Of a DNA stretch of 34,182 nt, positions 7,159 to 15,312 are shown piece after piece (position 1 is the stretch's first letter; every line of letters begins with the position of its first letter). The notes under the pieces are model-generated. The model made no database searches and was not told where the DNA came from. It saw nothing but the letters and a program-made list of their open reading frames with translations. A program made the position numbers and the translations under genes. This DNA comes from JBFWVD01 sp050246915 (GTDB taxonomy: Bacteria > Actinomycetota > Acidimicrobiia > Acidimicrobiales > Ilumatobacteraceae). The stretch is from positions 1-34,182 of the forward strand of contig JBFWVD010000051.1 of the NCBI GenBank assembly GCA_050246915.1, written 5' to 3'.

Positions 7159-7721
7159 CGCATTACATCGATCTTCGAGCCGAGGCGATCGGCGAGCTTG
7201 CGGAGGGCTCGGTGCTGCGTGACACGTACCCAGTTGGCGTCGCGTCCCATGATCGAAGCGACCTCGGCAACATCGAGCTCGCCGAGCACCCGCAGCAGTA
7301 CGACCTCGGCCTGATCGGCAGGGAGCAACGCAACGATCATTGACGCGGCATCGGCTCCCGACATCGCATCGATGACGAGGGCGTCAGGACCGGCGGTAGA
7401 GGAGGTGAGATCGACGAAGTCGTCGGGCGAAGCAGGAACAGTGTTGCGGCGCATCGACTGGCGGCGATGATCGGCCAAGCGGTTGCGAGCGATGGAGAAC
7501 ACCCACGAACGAAACGCAACAGCGTCACCGTCGAAGGACGCCAGGCCCCGGGCGACGGCCATCCACACCTCGCCACACAGATCATCGGCGACACGCGGTT
7601 CGTTGGCGTGCAGGAAGCGGCGGAGACGAGGGTGCAATGAGCGGAAGATGACCGCCATGGCATCGTCGTCGCCGGCGACCGCAGCGGCCAACAGCGTCGG
7701 AAAGTTCGAGTCGTTGATCAT
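7155..7721 (-). CDS. ECF-type RNA polymerase sigma factor
   Basis: This 188-residue sigma-70 family protein has region 2 at about 20-90, including VADDLCGEVWMAVARGL and FRSWVFSIARNRLADHRR. A short linker leads to region 4 at about 125-182, with LPADQAEVVLLRVLGEL and an HTH around VAEVASIMGRDANWVRVTQH. It should direct core polymerase to a small stress or surface regulon and be held by the coupled anti-sigma factor. The frame is open to 7910, but upstream residues are encoded by the 22-bp minisatellite and look non-native. The ATG at 7721 places region 2 at the usual distance from the N-terminus. Its position next to pilT hints at control of pilus genes, but no matching promoter was identified. 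Confidence 0.85.
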   Translation of the reverse strand: MINDSNFPTLLAAAVAGDDDAMAVIFRSLHPRLRRFLHANEPRVADDLCGEVWMAVARGLASFDGDAVAFRSWVFSIARNRLADHRRQSMRRNTVPASPDDFVDLTSSTAGPDALVIDAMSGADAASMIVALLPADQAEVVLLRVLGELDVAEVASIMGRDANWVRVTQHRALRKLADRLGSKIDVMR

Positions 7722-7808
7722 GGGAACCCCATGTCGTCGACGGTACGAACGGCGATGGGCGCGATGGCAGGGGACCTTGGTCGTAGCACCATCGCGAGCG
7801 GAGACCCG

Positions 7809-7884
7809 CGAGGCTGGCCGGCGTGTCTGGCGAGGCTGGCCGGCGTGTCTGGCGAGGCTGGCCGGCGTGTCTGGCGAGGTTGGC
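7809..7884. repeat. 22-bp minisatellite, three perfect copies and a partial fourth
   Basis: Units at 7809-7830, 7831-7852 and 7853-7874 are identical. Each begins CGAGGCTGG and contains GGCCGGCGTGTC. A 10-bp partial copy with one change follows (7875-7884). The array lies between the divergent sigma gene and pilT, 56 bp before the pilT start. The period is close to two helical turns, so any bound protein would sit on one DNA face. Confidence 0.9.
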
Positions 7885-7899
7885 AAATGGGGTGCGAAA

Positions 7900-7932
7900 C
7901 CCGTGTTCACGGGCCGAAAAGTGTCGTACCTT
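7900..7932 (+). promoter_or_regulatory. Candidate pilT promoter: palindrome and -10 hexamer
   Basis: CCCGTG-TT-CACGGG (7900-7913) is a perfect palindrome where a -35 would lie. TACCTT (7927-7932) fits the TAnnnT pattern and ends 7 nt before the GTG at 7940. No ribosome-binding site is seen, so the transcript may be leaderless and the palindrome an operator. Confidence 0.4.
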
Positions 7933-7939
7933 CGCCGAC

Positions 7940-9028
7940 GTGCACATCGGTGATGTCGATCTCTCGAGGCTCGTTCAAACCCTGTGGGACTACAAGGGCT
8001 CCGACCTTCTGCTCACGGCCGATGCGCCTCCATTCGTTCGTGTGGACGGTCGGATGTACCCCGTCAGTGGTGAGGCGCCGCTGCCCGATCACCGGATCGA
8101 ATCGATCATCGCGTCGATTCTGATGCCGACTCAGCGGGAGGAGTTCGCTCGGTCGAGCGATGTCGACTTCAGCCTGGCCTGGTTGGACAAGGCCCGTTTG
8201 CGGGGCAATGCCTTTCGTCAGCGCGGTATGCCAGCCTTGGCGCTTCGAGTCATCCCGGACCTGATCCCGACCTTCGATGAGCTGGGTTTGCCGGAGTCGG
8301 TGCGTCGTCTCTCGGAGTTGTCGCAGGGATTGGTGCTCTTCACCGGGCCGACCGGGTCGGGCAAGTCGACGAGCCAGGCAGCGATGATCGACTGGATCAA
8401 TCATCACCGCCAATGCCACATCCTCACGATCGAAGATCCCATTGAGTACGTGCACAACCATTCGAACTCTGTGGTCAGCCAGCGCGAGATCGGCGCGGAC
8501 AGCCCGTCGTTCGAACGTGCGCTTCGGTCAGCATTGCGGGAGGATCCCGATGTGTTGCTCGTCGGTGAGATGCGCGATCTCGAGAGCATCTCGATGGCAT
8601 TGACCTTGGCCGAGACCGGGCACCTCGTTATCTCCACACTGCACACCAACGATGCGGCGCAGGCACTCGACCGCATCATCGATGTCTTCCCGTCGGAGCG
8701 GCAGGACCAGATTCGGGTTCAGCTTGCTGGGTCGCTTGCCGCGGTGGTTGCCCAAAGGCTGGTGCCGAGGATCGGTGGCGGGATGCTCGCTGCGTTCGAG
8801 GTGCTGACGGCGACGAACGCAGTGCGAAACCTCTTGCGTGAAGGCAAGACGCGTCAGCTCCGCAATGTCATGTCCACATCGGCCGGTGACGGGATGCAGA
8901 CGCTGGAGGCGAGCCTGAATCAACTCGTTGCGTCAGGGCTGGTGTCGTACGACGAGGCGGTCAGCCGGGCGCTCGTGCCGGGCGAGCTCAGCCGACCTTT
9001 CCCTCCGCCGGTGAGCTACAACCGCTGA
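7940..9028 (+). CDS. pilT: Type IV pilus retraction ATPase PilT
   Basis: This 362-residue secretion ATPase powers pilus depolymerisation at the inner face of the membrane. Walker A is GPTGSGKS (136-143), the Asp box ILTIEDPIEY (161-170), Walker B DPDVLLVGEMRD (202-213) and the His box TGHLVISTLHTNDA (226-239). AVRNLLREGK (294-303) matches the C-terminal AIRNLIRE signature that separates PilT from PilB. There are no zinc cysteines. The frame extends upstream to 7823, but those residues come from the minisatellite. The GTG at 7940, giving MHIGDVDLSRLVQTLWDYKG, fits the family N-terminus. The gene converges on the pilin operon with a 12-bp gap, and its stand-alone promoter would let retraction be tuned apart from assembly. 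Confidence 0.92.
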   Translation: MHIGDVDLSRLVQTLWDYKGSDLLLTADAPPFVRVDGRMYPVSGEAPLPDHRIESIIASILMPTQREEFARSSDVDFSLAWLDKARLRGNAFRQRGMPALALRVIPDLIPTFDELGLPESVRRLSELSQGLVLFTGPTGSGKSTSQAAMIDWINHHRQCHILTIEDPIEYVHNHSNSVVSQREIGADSPSFERALRSALREDPDVLLVGEMRDLESISMALTLAETGHLVISTLHTNDAAQALDRIIDVFPSERQDQIRVQLAGSLAAVVAQRLVPRIGGGMLAAFEVLTATNAVRNLLREGKTRQLRNVMSTSAGDGMQTLEASLNQLVASGLVSYDEAVSRALVPGELSRPFPPPVSYNR

Positions 9029-9040
9029 GTTGCAGCGCCG

Positions 9041-9493
9041 TCAAGCCTCGCAGCCAGATATCACCGGGGCCTGGTTCGACGACTTCTGGTCTGGGTCTGC
9101 AAAGGTGATGTAGACGATCCAACCGTCGTCGCGCGCCGACATGACGGTGTCGTGCAGGCCAGGCGCGTTGTCGGTGACGACCACGCCGCGACCTAGGTGG
9201 AGCAACGGGGCGTCGGCGGTAGTGAGTTCATCGAGCGTTGTGGGGTACCGGTCGTGTTGCGTGCGGAAGACCTGGCTGGCCAGTTCGATGGCGTCTCGGG
9301 TCGTCCCACAGGCAACGACGTTCAATCCGTTGCCTCCAAGACCTCGGACCGAGAGAGCAACTACGACAGCGCAGGCCGTGATGATCGTCACGACCAACGT
9401 CATCTCGAGCCCGCTCCGCCCGGGAAGCCAGCGTCGCGCGCGCCGAGACGCGACGATGGGCGAGCGCTCGTGAGAGTGCTCGCCCATCGACAT
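9041..9493 (-). CDS. PilA paralogue with a degenerate prepilin signal
   Basis: This 150-residue protein clearly aligns with the neighbouring PilA after the first helix. Both share SVRG, then A-C-x-T-T-R-x-A, A-S-x-x-(F/Y)-R-x-Q, YP, a Leu-rich LT segment and LLxLGxGVxV. Its processing region reads LPGRSGLEMTLVVTII instead of G-FTLIE. There is no Phe at +1 after a Gly, and the Glu is not at +5 for any obvious cleavage site. The basic 25-residue leader is also longer than PilA's. The membrane helix (about 31-50) remains. It lies 18 bp after pilA in the same operon without a clear ribosome-binding site. It may be an unprocessed membrane pseudopilin, a minor subunit, or a decaying duplicate. Confidence 0.72.
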   Translation of the reverse strand: MSMGEHSHERSPIVASRRARRWLPGRSGLEMTLVVTIITACAVVVALSVRGLGGNGLNVVACGTTRDAIELASQVFRTQHDRYPTTLDELTTADAPLLHLGRGVVVTDNAPGLHDTVMSARDDGWIVYITFADPDQKSSNQAPVISGCEA

Positions 9494-9511
9494 CGTTTCA
9501 GTTGCGCTGAT

Positions 9512-9898
9512 TCACGCGAAGTCGCAGTCGCCAGTCGGCGGTGCAGCTGTGGTGAAGACGAGCGGGAGTGACCAGCCGCCGCCCGCTGTCGACGAGAGTG
9601 TGTTAGTCGCAACGCTGACGCCATCGCCCAGATTCAGCAAGGCCGTCGCGGGCGCGGTGAGCAGGGCGAGGTTGGCCGGATATACACCGTTCTGGGCTCG
9701 GTACGCCTCGGATGCGGTGATTACTGCAGACCTGGTCGTTCGGCAGGTTGCCTGCTCGCCCTGATCGGTGATGCCTCGCACCGAGAACACCACCACTGCG
9801 GCCAAGATGCCGAGGATGACGATGACGATGAGGAGTTCGATGAGGGTGAAGCCACCCTCGCCGGCTTGCGCCCGGCGGTTCTTGAGTGAAGTGATCAT
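9512..9898 (-). CDS. pilA: Major type IV prepilin PilA
   Basis: This 128-residue prepilin has a 16-residue basic leader ending in Gly-Gly. The canonical cut precedes FTLIELLIVIVILGILAAVV, with Phe-17 as +1 and Glu-21 as +5. Mature length is about 112 residues, short like pseudopilin/pilin forms. Two Cys (in TCRTT and near the C-terminus in GDCDFA) could form the D-region disulfide. GGAGGA lies 8 nt before the ATG at 9898 and fixes this start, although the frame continues upstream. This is the strongest ribosome-binding site in the operon and fits high expression of the main subunit. The 74-bp gap before it is the longest in the operon and may hold a separate promoter. Confidence 0.88.
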   Translation of the reverse strand: MITSLKNRRAQAGEGGFTLIELLIVIVILGILAAVVVFSVRGITDQGEQATCRTTRSAVITASEAYRAQNGVYPANLALLTAPATALLNLGDGVSVATNTLSSTAGGGWSLPLVFTTAAPPTGDCDFA

Positions 9899-9972
9899 TG
9901 CTGTGTTCCTCCAGTGAGGCATGTGGTGTGGTGGTGTTGCACTTCCCCCCGCTGGGGAGACCGAGCGGACTG

Positions 9973-11427
9973 TCATGGGTTAACGACTGTCCAAGAGCTG
10001 ATGACCGGCCGTCGTGTAGCCGCGTTGTTGTCGAAGGTGATGTCGGCGATGACGCAGATGCCCTTCGGGTTTCCGGTGGCGCCGCACGGGGCACCGCCGT
10101 CCGTGGCGGTGATGCGCATGGTGACGAGCCCCGTACCCGTCACACCGCTGACTGTCGCACCGCTCGAGATCGCGGCGAGAGGCCCGAGGTACAGCTGGCG
10201 TGCAGCAACACCACCCAGCAAGGTAAGCGTCCCGCTGGGGAGGAATATCCCACCCGAACTGCTCACGTCGATCTGGGCGGTCGGCGCAATCACTGCTCCG
10301 TGGATTGCGACACCGTTCCCGGCGAGTAGGCCGGTGCGAATGCTCAACAATGAGCGTGCAGGCGTCGCTGACGAGGAAAGGGTTGCCGGCGAATCGACCG
10401 TCGATTCGGTGTATCCCCCTGCGGTCGCCGTCACCTGATGAATCGTTGGTTGCGCAACCCCAGTTGACGGATCGAGCAGCGTGTAGAGCTCGAGTGTGGA
10501 TCCCTCGATGTTGAAGAACGACTCGCCAAATGCAAGCCGGCTACCTCGCCCAAAAATCCATTGCACTCCACCGGTCGGCCCCAAGGTCGAGCACGGCGAC
10601 ACGCCGAGCTGGGACGACTCTCCCGGGCTGGGCCTCCCTCCGATCACCGTCGAGAAGGCAGGGACGTTGATCACATCGTCGAAGTCGAAGTAGTACACGC
10701 CGCTGATGAAGTACGTATTGGGCCTGAGTTGCGGTGGGCTGTCGTAGCGGCCAGGGGAGAACACTCGGCAGGAACCAATGTCGAGACCGTTCGGGCTCTG
10801 TGCGTTGGCCCAGTCGGCGGCAGGATACGGAGGGAGATCAGCGGGCGGTGCGCTGATCGGCGTCGTGCATGCGGCGCCGAAGATCGGTGCGCCGCTGACT
10901 GACACCCAACCCGGCAGCGACGGAGGACACGGGGTGCTCTGTTGCACCAGGACATTGCCGTTGCTGAAATGGAGCGAAGCGTCTGGTGCATGCTGAAAGG
11001 CACCGCTGAGATAGGCGCCTCCGACGATGTTGGGCGTTCCGCTTCCATTGACGACGATGCCGCCGGCCAACCCGGGTGCACCTGAGATGTGGACAGCTCT
11101 GCCGCCGATGCCGTTCAGCGTGCCGTTGGTGACCTCGCACGTTGAGGTGACGGTGCGGCCGTTGATGCTGAGCGGGCTCGCGATCGGTCCGGGCACGCAG
11201 ATGGACGGGTCGCGCCGAATGTTCTGGATGGCCAGGTCCACCCCGGCTGCCGCCGTGGCTACTCGCGACGTGACCTCATCAGTGACGCTTGACGCTCGAA
11301 GGTTCGTCGTTGTCTGATTCAAGATGGCAGCGGTGACAAGGCCGATGACGATTATGAACGCAAGAACGATGATCATGACCGAGCCCGACTCGGTCGACCT
11401 GGCTTTCAACGGTTCAGGGGTCTTCAT
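9973..11427 (-). CDS. PilX-like minor pilus assembly protein with a beta-rich passenger
   Basis: This 484-residue protein has an N-terminal segment, ESGSVMIIVLAFIIVIGLVT (about 13-32), that resembles the PilX N-terminal helix. There is no classic G-FTLIE. The rest is rich in Gly, Ser and alternating hydrophobics (for example GLAGGIVVNGSGTPNIVGG and QIDVSSSGGIFLPSGTLTLL), suggesting stacked beta strands, plus several Cys. PilX-type proteins join minor pilins in a priming complex and can modulate attachment. The ATG at 11427 overlaps the stop of the giant PilW-like gene (ATGA), so the two are translationally coupled and probably made in similar amounts. At about twice to three times the length of proteobacterial PilX, it may carry its own binding domain. 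Confidence 0.72.
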   Translation of the reverse strand: MKTPEPLKARSTESGSVMIIVLAFIIVIGLVTAAILNQTTTNLRASSVTDEVTSRVATAAAGVDLAIQNIRRDPSICVPGPIASPLSINGRTVTSTCEVTNGTLNGIGGRAVHISGAPGLAGGIVVNGSGTPNIVGGAYLSGAFQHAPDASLHFSNGNVLVQQSTPCPPSLPGWVSVSGAPIFGAACTTPISAPPADLPPYPAADWANAQSPNGLDIGSCRVFSPGRYDSPPQLRPNTYFISGVYYFDFDDVINVPAFSTVIGGRPSPGESSQLGVSPCSTLGPTGGVQWIFGRGSRLAFGESFFNIEGSTLELYTLLDPSTGVAQPTIHQVTATAGGYTESTVDSPATLSSSATPARSLLSIRTGLLAGNGVAIHGAVIAPTAQIDVSSSGGIFLPSGTLTLLGGVAARQLYLGPLAAISSGATVSGVTGTGLVTMRITATDGGAPCGATGNPKGICVIADITFDNNAATRRPVISSWTVVNP

Positions 11428-14400
11428 GAAAGCGTGAATCCAATGCTCGCTGGGGTGACCGGAAGCCCGGTCACGGTGTCCGTCGTCGCGCTGCCGGTCA
11501 CCGTGATCGCCGCCCCGACGGTCGAGCCCCAACCTGGATTGAAGCCACTACTGAACGAGCGCGTCCAGCTTCCCGGCGATGGCGCTGTACCCGAGTATGA
11601 GTCCCCGTCGACCACGATCTGGGTGGATCCCGTGCTGCAGCTCCCTGCCTTCGTGTAGGTGAACGACACGTTCTCGTTGAGCTGGCCTCGCGTGAAGAAG
11701 TTCCCTGGAGGGTTGACGACGTCGACGACGTTGTTTGGTGCGTTACTCGAGGTCATGGAGAGCGTCGCTGTGCATGGCACCGATGTGACGACGGTGAAGC
11801 TGAGCGGCGGCGGCGTGACCGAGGCGGCTGATACCGGGTCAGTTGCGCCCGTCGCGGTGGCGGTGATGGTCCCTGCTGTACCCCAGCCAGGGTTGGTGCC
11901 GGAGGCGAACGTGACCGTCCACGGTCCGGTTCCAGTCACTGTCGCTGGTGACCCATTCACGGTGATCTGTGGTGCAGCGGCGGTGCAGTTCCCCGCCCGG
12001 CTGTAGGCGAATACCACATTCGTCCGCAACTCGCCGGTCGCAAGAACGTTCACGTTGCCCGTGGGACTTGTGCGAGTGAAGCTCACCGTGCACTCGGACA
12101 CCGTCGTGAACGACACGGGCGTGATCGAAACGGCCACGGCCACGGCACTATCGGTGATGCCGGTGACCGAGGCGGTGTGCGAGCCCGGAATGGATCCCCA
12201 GTTCGGATCGAAGCCGATTGCAAAACTGCGTTGGAGCGGTGAGCCCGACAGCGGATACGTGGTTGGTGCTCCCGTGATCGACAGGGTCGGGGTGCTGAAG
12301 CTGCACGAACCTGCGGTGTCAACCCGGAAGGCAACGCTCTCCCGCAGACTTCCGTTGCTGGAAAGGAGTTGGACGGCCGTGAGGGCCGGCAGACCTTTCG
12401 TCATGGTCAGCGTCGCGGTACACGGAGTTGATCCCACCGTGGTGAACGACGGAAGCGTTGGCGTGATCGACGAGAGGGTGATCGCGTCGATCGACGCTGA
12501 GGCGGTGACCGACACCGTGGTGTTGACGCCCCAGCCAGGGTTCTCTGTGGCGGTGTACCGAAGTCGCCAGTTGCCACCGCCGATGGATGTCATCGCTACT
12601 GGCGAACCTGCGTTGAACGCCAAGGTTGGCAGCGACGATTGGCAGTCGCCGGTTCGGGTGTAGACGAAGTCCACCTGTTCGCGAAGGTCTCCTGCGTCGG
12701 ATCCGTCGTTGCGAACATCGACAGAACCACTTGGAGTCTTCGTGAGTGTGGCCGCGCACGGTGTGGACCCGTTGGTGGTGAACGTGAACGTCGGGACTGC
12801 GACGGCTGAGCCAGTTGCGGAATCGGTCAGCCCCGTGATGCTGACGTATCTGGTGCTCCCTCCGTCGCCCCACCCGGGATCGGTTCCTGCGGCGAACGCC
12901 GCGCTCCACGGGGCGGACGAACCAAGCGCTGCGGTGCTCAACAGTTGGCTACTTCGGAGCTGCGAGCTCGAATAGACGCGGAGCGTAACCGTTCCGCTAC
13001 ATGCCCCGACCGTGTTGAGATCGAACCGAACGTTCTCTCGGAGGTTGCCCTGCGTCGCCGCGTTGCCGTCTTCTCGGACCTGCACCACGTTGACCGGCGG
13101 CAGGTCTTTGGTCATTACGACCGGAGATTGAGGAGATACGGAGCACGGGTCGACCCCGATCGAGTCGAAGGTCACAGAGCCGAGTGGGACGTTCGCCCCC
13201 GAAACGGAATCCGTTGTCGTGGCTTCCGACCTGAACGGCCCGGACCCCGGAACCAACCGCAAACCCGCGTTCGATGTGCTCGACGCGGTAGCCGTCCAGT
13301 TCCCCGATCCCACAGGTGACTCCGTCATCGAGATGGTTCCACCGGCGACCAGCGTCTCCAGCGGAGGGTTGTCGGTCACTCTGATCGTCGGTGGATTGCA
13401 CGAACCATCGGTGGATAGCGAATAGGTGATCGTGGTCGGGGCAAGTATCTGCCCGGCAGCGGACCCCGAGGCGCGCACGGCAACCTGGGGGGGCGACGCC
13501 GGGCTCTTGGTGTACGTCAGCGGCGTCCGCTGACTACAGGCTGCTTGTGCGGTCGTGATCGTTGCCGAGCCGAGTTGGACGGTGTTCCCAGCGTTGGAGT
13601 CGACGGCGGTTGCATTCGCGGTGTAGGGGCTCCCGGTCGACGGCCACTGCGACGTCGGGGGAGCCGCAGCGATCCATGTGTTTGGACCCGCGGACGTGTG
13701 CGTTCCGACCCGCGTCATGGTGATCGCGGAGCCAACTGTGGTCCCGTTGCTGCGCGTAAAGGCGATTCGGGGAGCATCGCATTCGCCCGTCGTGATGACG
13801 TTGAAGTTGACAGCTTCTTGCAACTGGCCAATGCCGTTCACCAACACGTCGGCGCCAGGGCCAGATTTCGTGTAACTGAGCGGAGTGCCGACCCTGCAGG
13901 GTGGAAGGATCGTGAAGAAGTTGACCGAACCCACCGTCAAGTAGTCGTTGGTGTCGATGTCTTGGATCCGAGCGGTTGCGGTGTACTCGACGTCGACGCA
14001 GAAGACAAAGAGGCAGTACTGATCAGGCCATCGATCAGTGCTCGATGCATTGATCGTTGCTGTCCAGGCCACCCCGTCACCGCCCATCGGATGAGGTGAA
14101 CCGATGACGGGCTGGTCGAGCAGTCCATCGACGTCCAGCACTGGGTTGGCGCACCTGCCTGACGTCACGAACGAAAAGGTGACCGTCTCGGCGAGAGCGC
14201 CGTCGGGGCTCCTGCTCACGACAACCGATGAGGCCGGGTCACTCGAGGTGAACGACAAACCTGGAGACACCAGGGTGCACGGGCCGGTATTCGACACGGC
14301 CACCGTGGAAGGCTCGCGCGGGGTGCCAAGGACAGAGAGAGCGAGCGAGTCCTCCCCATCCGTGACGGTGACGTTGAGGCGGATCTGTCGGTACCCGTTC

Positions 14401-14852
14401 ACGACGTTCGACGTGGCCCACTGCCCCGGCGGGAGGGGGGTCGAGATTCCGTCTGCCACTGTCACCGTGTCGATGACGCCAGCGCCCGTACAGGTCAGCC
14501 GAAGCAACTTCCAGGTCCCATCGCCGTTGTCTGTTGCCCGGTACTCGACGACGCGGTTGCTGGCGGCGTCGCTGCTGTGAAATGCCAGGACCTGCGATCC
14601 GCTGGGTCCCCCGGAGCATCCCGTATTCGTTGCTGGGTCATCGCTCGTGGCGCTCTGAGCGTCCGAGGCGAACCAGACGTCAAGGGTGGAGGCCCAGCGC
14701 GATGTGTTGAGCCGCTCGGAGCTGGCTGCCTGTCCGCGCAGCGCGGTGATCATGATGACGGCAGCGGCGCCGGACACGATCGTGCCGATGACGACCGCGA
14801 GCAAGACCTCGATCAGCGTGAAGCCGGAGTCCTCACGGTGGCTGCGCCTCAT
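11424..14852 (-). CDS. Giant PilW-like prepilin with eight tandem Ig-like repeats
   Basis: This 1142-residue protein starts MRRSHREDSG, then a canonical processing site and FTLIEVLLAVVIGTIVSGAA: Gly-10 precedes the cut and Glu-15 is +5. Residues about 30-185 resemble minor pilins of the PilW/PilV class. From about residue 190 to the end there are eight repeats of 105-130 residues. Each opens with (P)C-x-(A/V)-x-(L/F)-x-x-T, then has LRE-x-V-x-F, a second Cys in a G-x-C context, and a Trp, often followed by PGWG. They end in threonine-rich strands. Two Cys per repeat suggest one disulfide each and export to an oxidising surface. Minor pilins are normally 150-350 residues. A GTG at 14861 is possible, but GAGGTG is 6 nt before the ATG at 14852. 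A tip or shaft adhesin is the best inference. Confidence 0.82.
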   Translation of the reverse strand: MRRSHREDSGFTLIEVLLAVVIGTIVSGAAAVIMITALRGQAASSERLNTSRWASTLDVWFASDAQSATSDDPATNTGCSGGPSGSQVLAFHSSDAASNRVVEYRATDNGDGTWKLLRLTCTGAGVIDTVTVADGISTPLPPGQWATSNVVNGYRQIRLNVTVTDGEDSLALSVLGTPREPSTVAVSNTGPCTLVSPGLSFTSSDPASSVVVSRSPDGALAETVTFSFVTSGRCANPVLDVDGLLDQPVIGSPHPMGGDGVAWTATINASSTDRWPDQYCLFVFCVDVEYTATARIQDIDTNDYLTVGSVNFFTILPPCRVGTPLSYTKSGPGADVLVNGIGQLQEAVNFNVITTGECDAPRIAFTRSNGTTVGSAITMTRVGTHTSAGPNTWIAAAPPTSQWPSTGSPYTANATAVDSNAGNTVQLGSATITTAQAACSQRTPLTYTKSPASPPQVAVRASGSAAGQILAPTTITYSLSTDGSCNPPTIRVTDNPPLETLVAGGTISMTESPVGSGNWTATASSTSNAGLRLVPGSGPFRSEATTTDSVSGANVPLGSVTFDSIGVDPCSVSPQSPVVMTKDLPPVNVVQVREDGNAATQGNLRENVRFDLNTVGACSGTVTLRVYSSSQLRSSQLLSTAALGSSAPWSAAFAAGTDPGWGDGGSTRYVSITGLTDSATGSAVAVPTFTFTTNGSTPCAATLTKTPSGSVDVRNDGSDAGDLREQVDFVYTRTGDCQSSLPTLAFNAGSPVAMTSIGGGNWRLRYTATENPGWGVNTTVSVTASASIDAITLSSITPTLPSFTTVGSTPCTATLTMTKGLPALTAVQLLSSNGSLRESVAFRVDTAGSCSFSTPTLSITGAPTTYPLSGSPLQRSFAIGFDPNWGSIPGSHTASVTGITDSAVAVAVSITPVSFTTVSECTVSFTRTSPTGNVNVLATGELRTNVVFAYSRAGNCTAAAPQITVNGSPATVTGTGPWTVTFASGTNPGWGTAGTITATATGATDPVSAASVTPPPLSFTVVTSVPCTATLSMTSSNAPNNVVDVVNPPGNFFTRGQLNENVSFTYTKAGSCSTGSTQIVVDGDSYSGTAPSPGSWTRSFSSGFNPGWGSTVGAAITVTGSATTDTVTGLPVTPASIGFTLS

Positions 14853-14853
14853 G

Positions 14854-15312
14854 TCACTCACCTCGCTTCAACACGGTTACCTGTTCGCTGACCCGGTTGT
14901 CGGGCGAGTGGACGGTGACGGTGATCCGTTGCATCCGTGCGAAAGGATTGGCGACGTCGTAGCAGGTAGTCCCGAAGCCGGTGCCGTTCCAGTACTCAAC
15001 CGAGATCGCCACTGACGATGAGGGCCACACGACGGGCGAACTCGGAAGCGTCACGGTTCCGCCTGCAAGCGGATCGTAGGTGGCGTCGCAATCAGCGTCG
15101 TACGGGTTCCGACCCTGATCGACAACGGCTTGCGCCGCTGACGAGAGGAGCGCCCGTGCCTGCGACGTGTCGCGGCTCAGCGACGAACTCGAACTCAGTG
15201 TTGCGAGTGCCGCCAGACCGGTGACCGCGCCAGCACCCAGGAGCGCGACGGCGATCAGCACCTCGATGAGGGTGAACCCCTCATCAGTTGCGGCGTGGCG
15301 ACGTGACCTCAT
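14854..15312 (-). CDS. PilV/GspI-like minor prepilin
   Basis: This 152-residue prepilin has the leader MRSRRHAATDEG, then FTLIEVLIAVALLGAGAVTG with Glu at +5. Two Cys (in DADCDATYD and TTCYDVANP) may pair. Composition and position next to the PilW-like gene fit PilV or the GspI class, which initiates the pseudopilus tip with its partners. The ATG overlaps the stop of pilC as ATGA, and its own stop lies 1 bp before the ATG of the giant prepilin. It is therefore embedded in a coupled chain pilC-pilV-pilW-pilX. The family call is by motif and context; finer assignment is not possible from sequence alone. Confidence 0.78.
   Translation of the reverse strand: MRSRRHAATDEGFTLIEVLIAVALLGAGAVTGLAALATLSSSSSLSRDTSQARALLSSAAQAVVDQGRNPYDADCDATYDPLAGGTVTLPSSPVVWPSSSVAISVEYWNGTGFGTTCYDVANPFARMQRITVTVHSPDNRVSEQVTVLKRGE

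Noticed and set aside
7809..7884. CRISPR array
   Set aside because: The units are directly adjacent with no spacers, and no cas gene is nearby.
7823..7939. N-terminal extension of PilT, and likewise of the sigma factor (7722-7910)
   Set aside because: Both extensions are low-complexity translations of the 22-bp minisatellite; the conserved domains begin at 7940 and 7721.
9942..9959. Terminator between the PilX-like gene and pilA
   Set aside because: TTCCCC/GGGGAG gives a short stem that needs a wobble pair and has no T-run; too weak to list.
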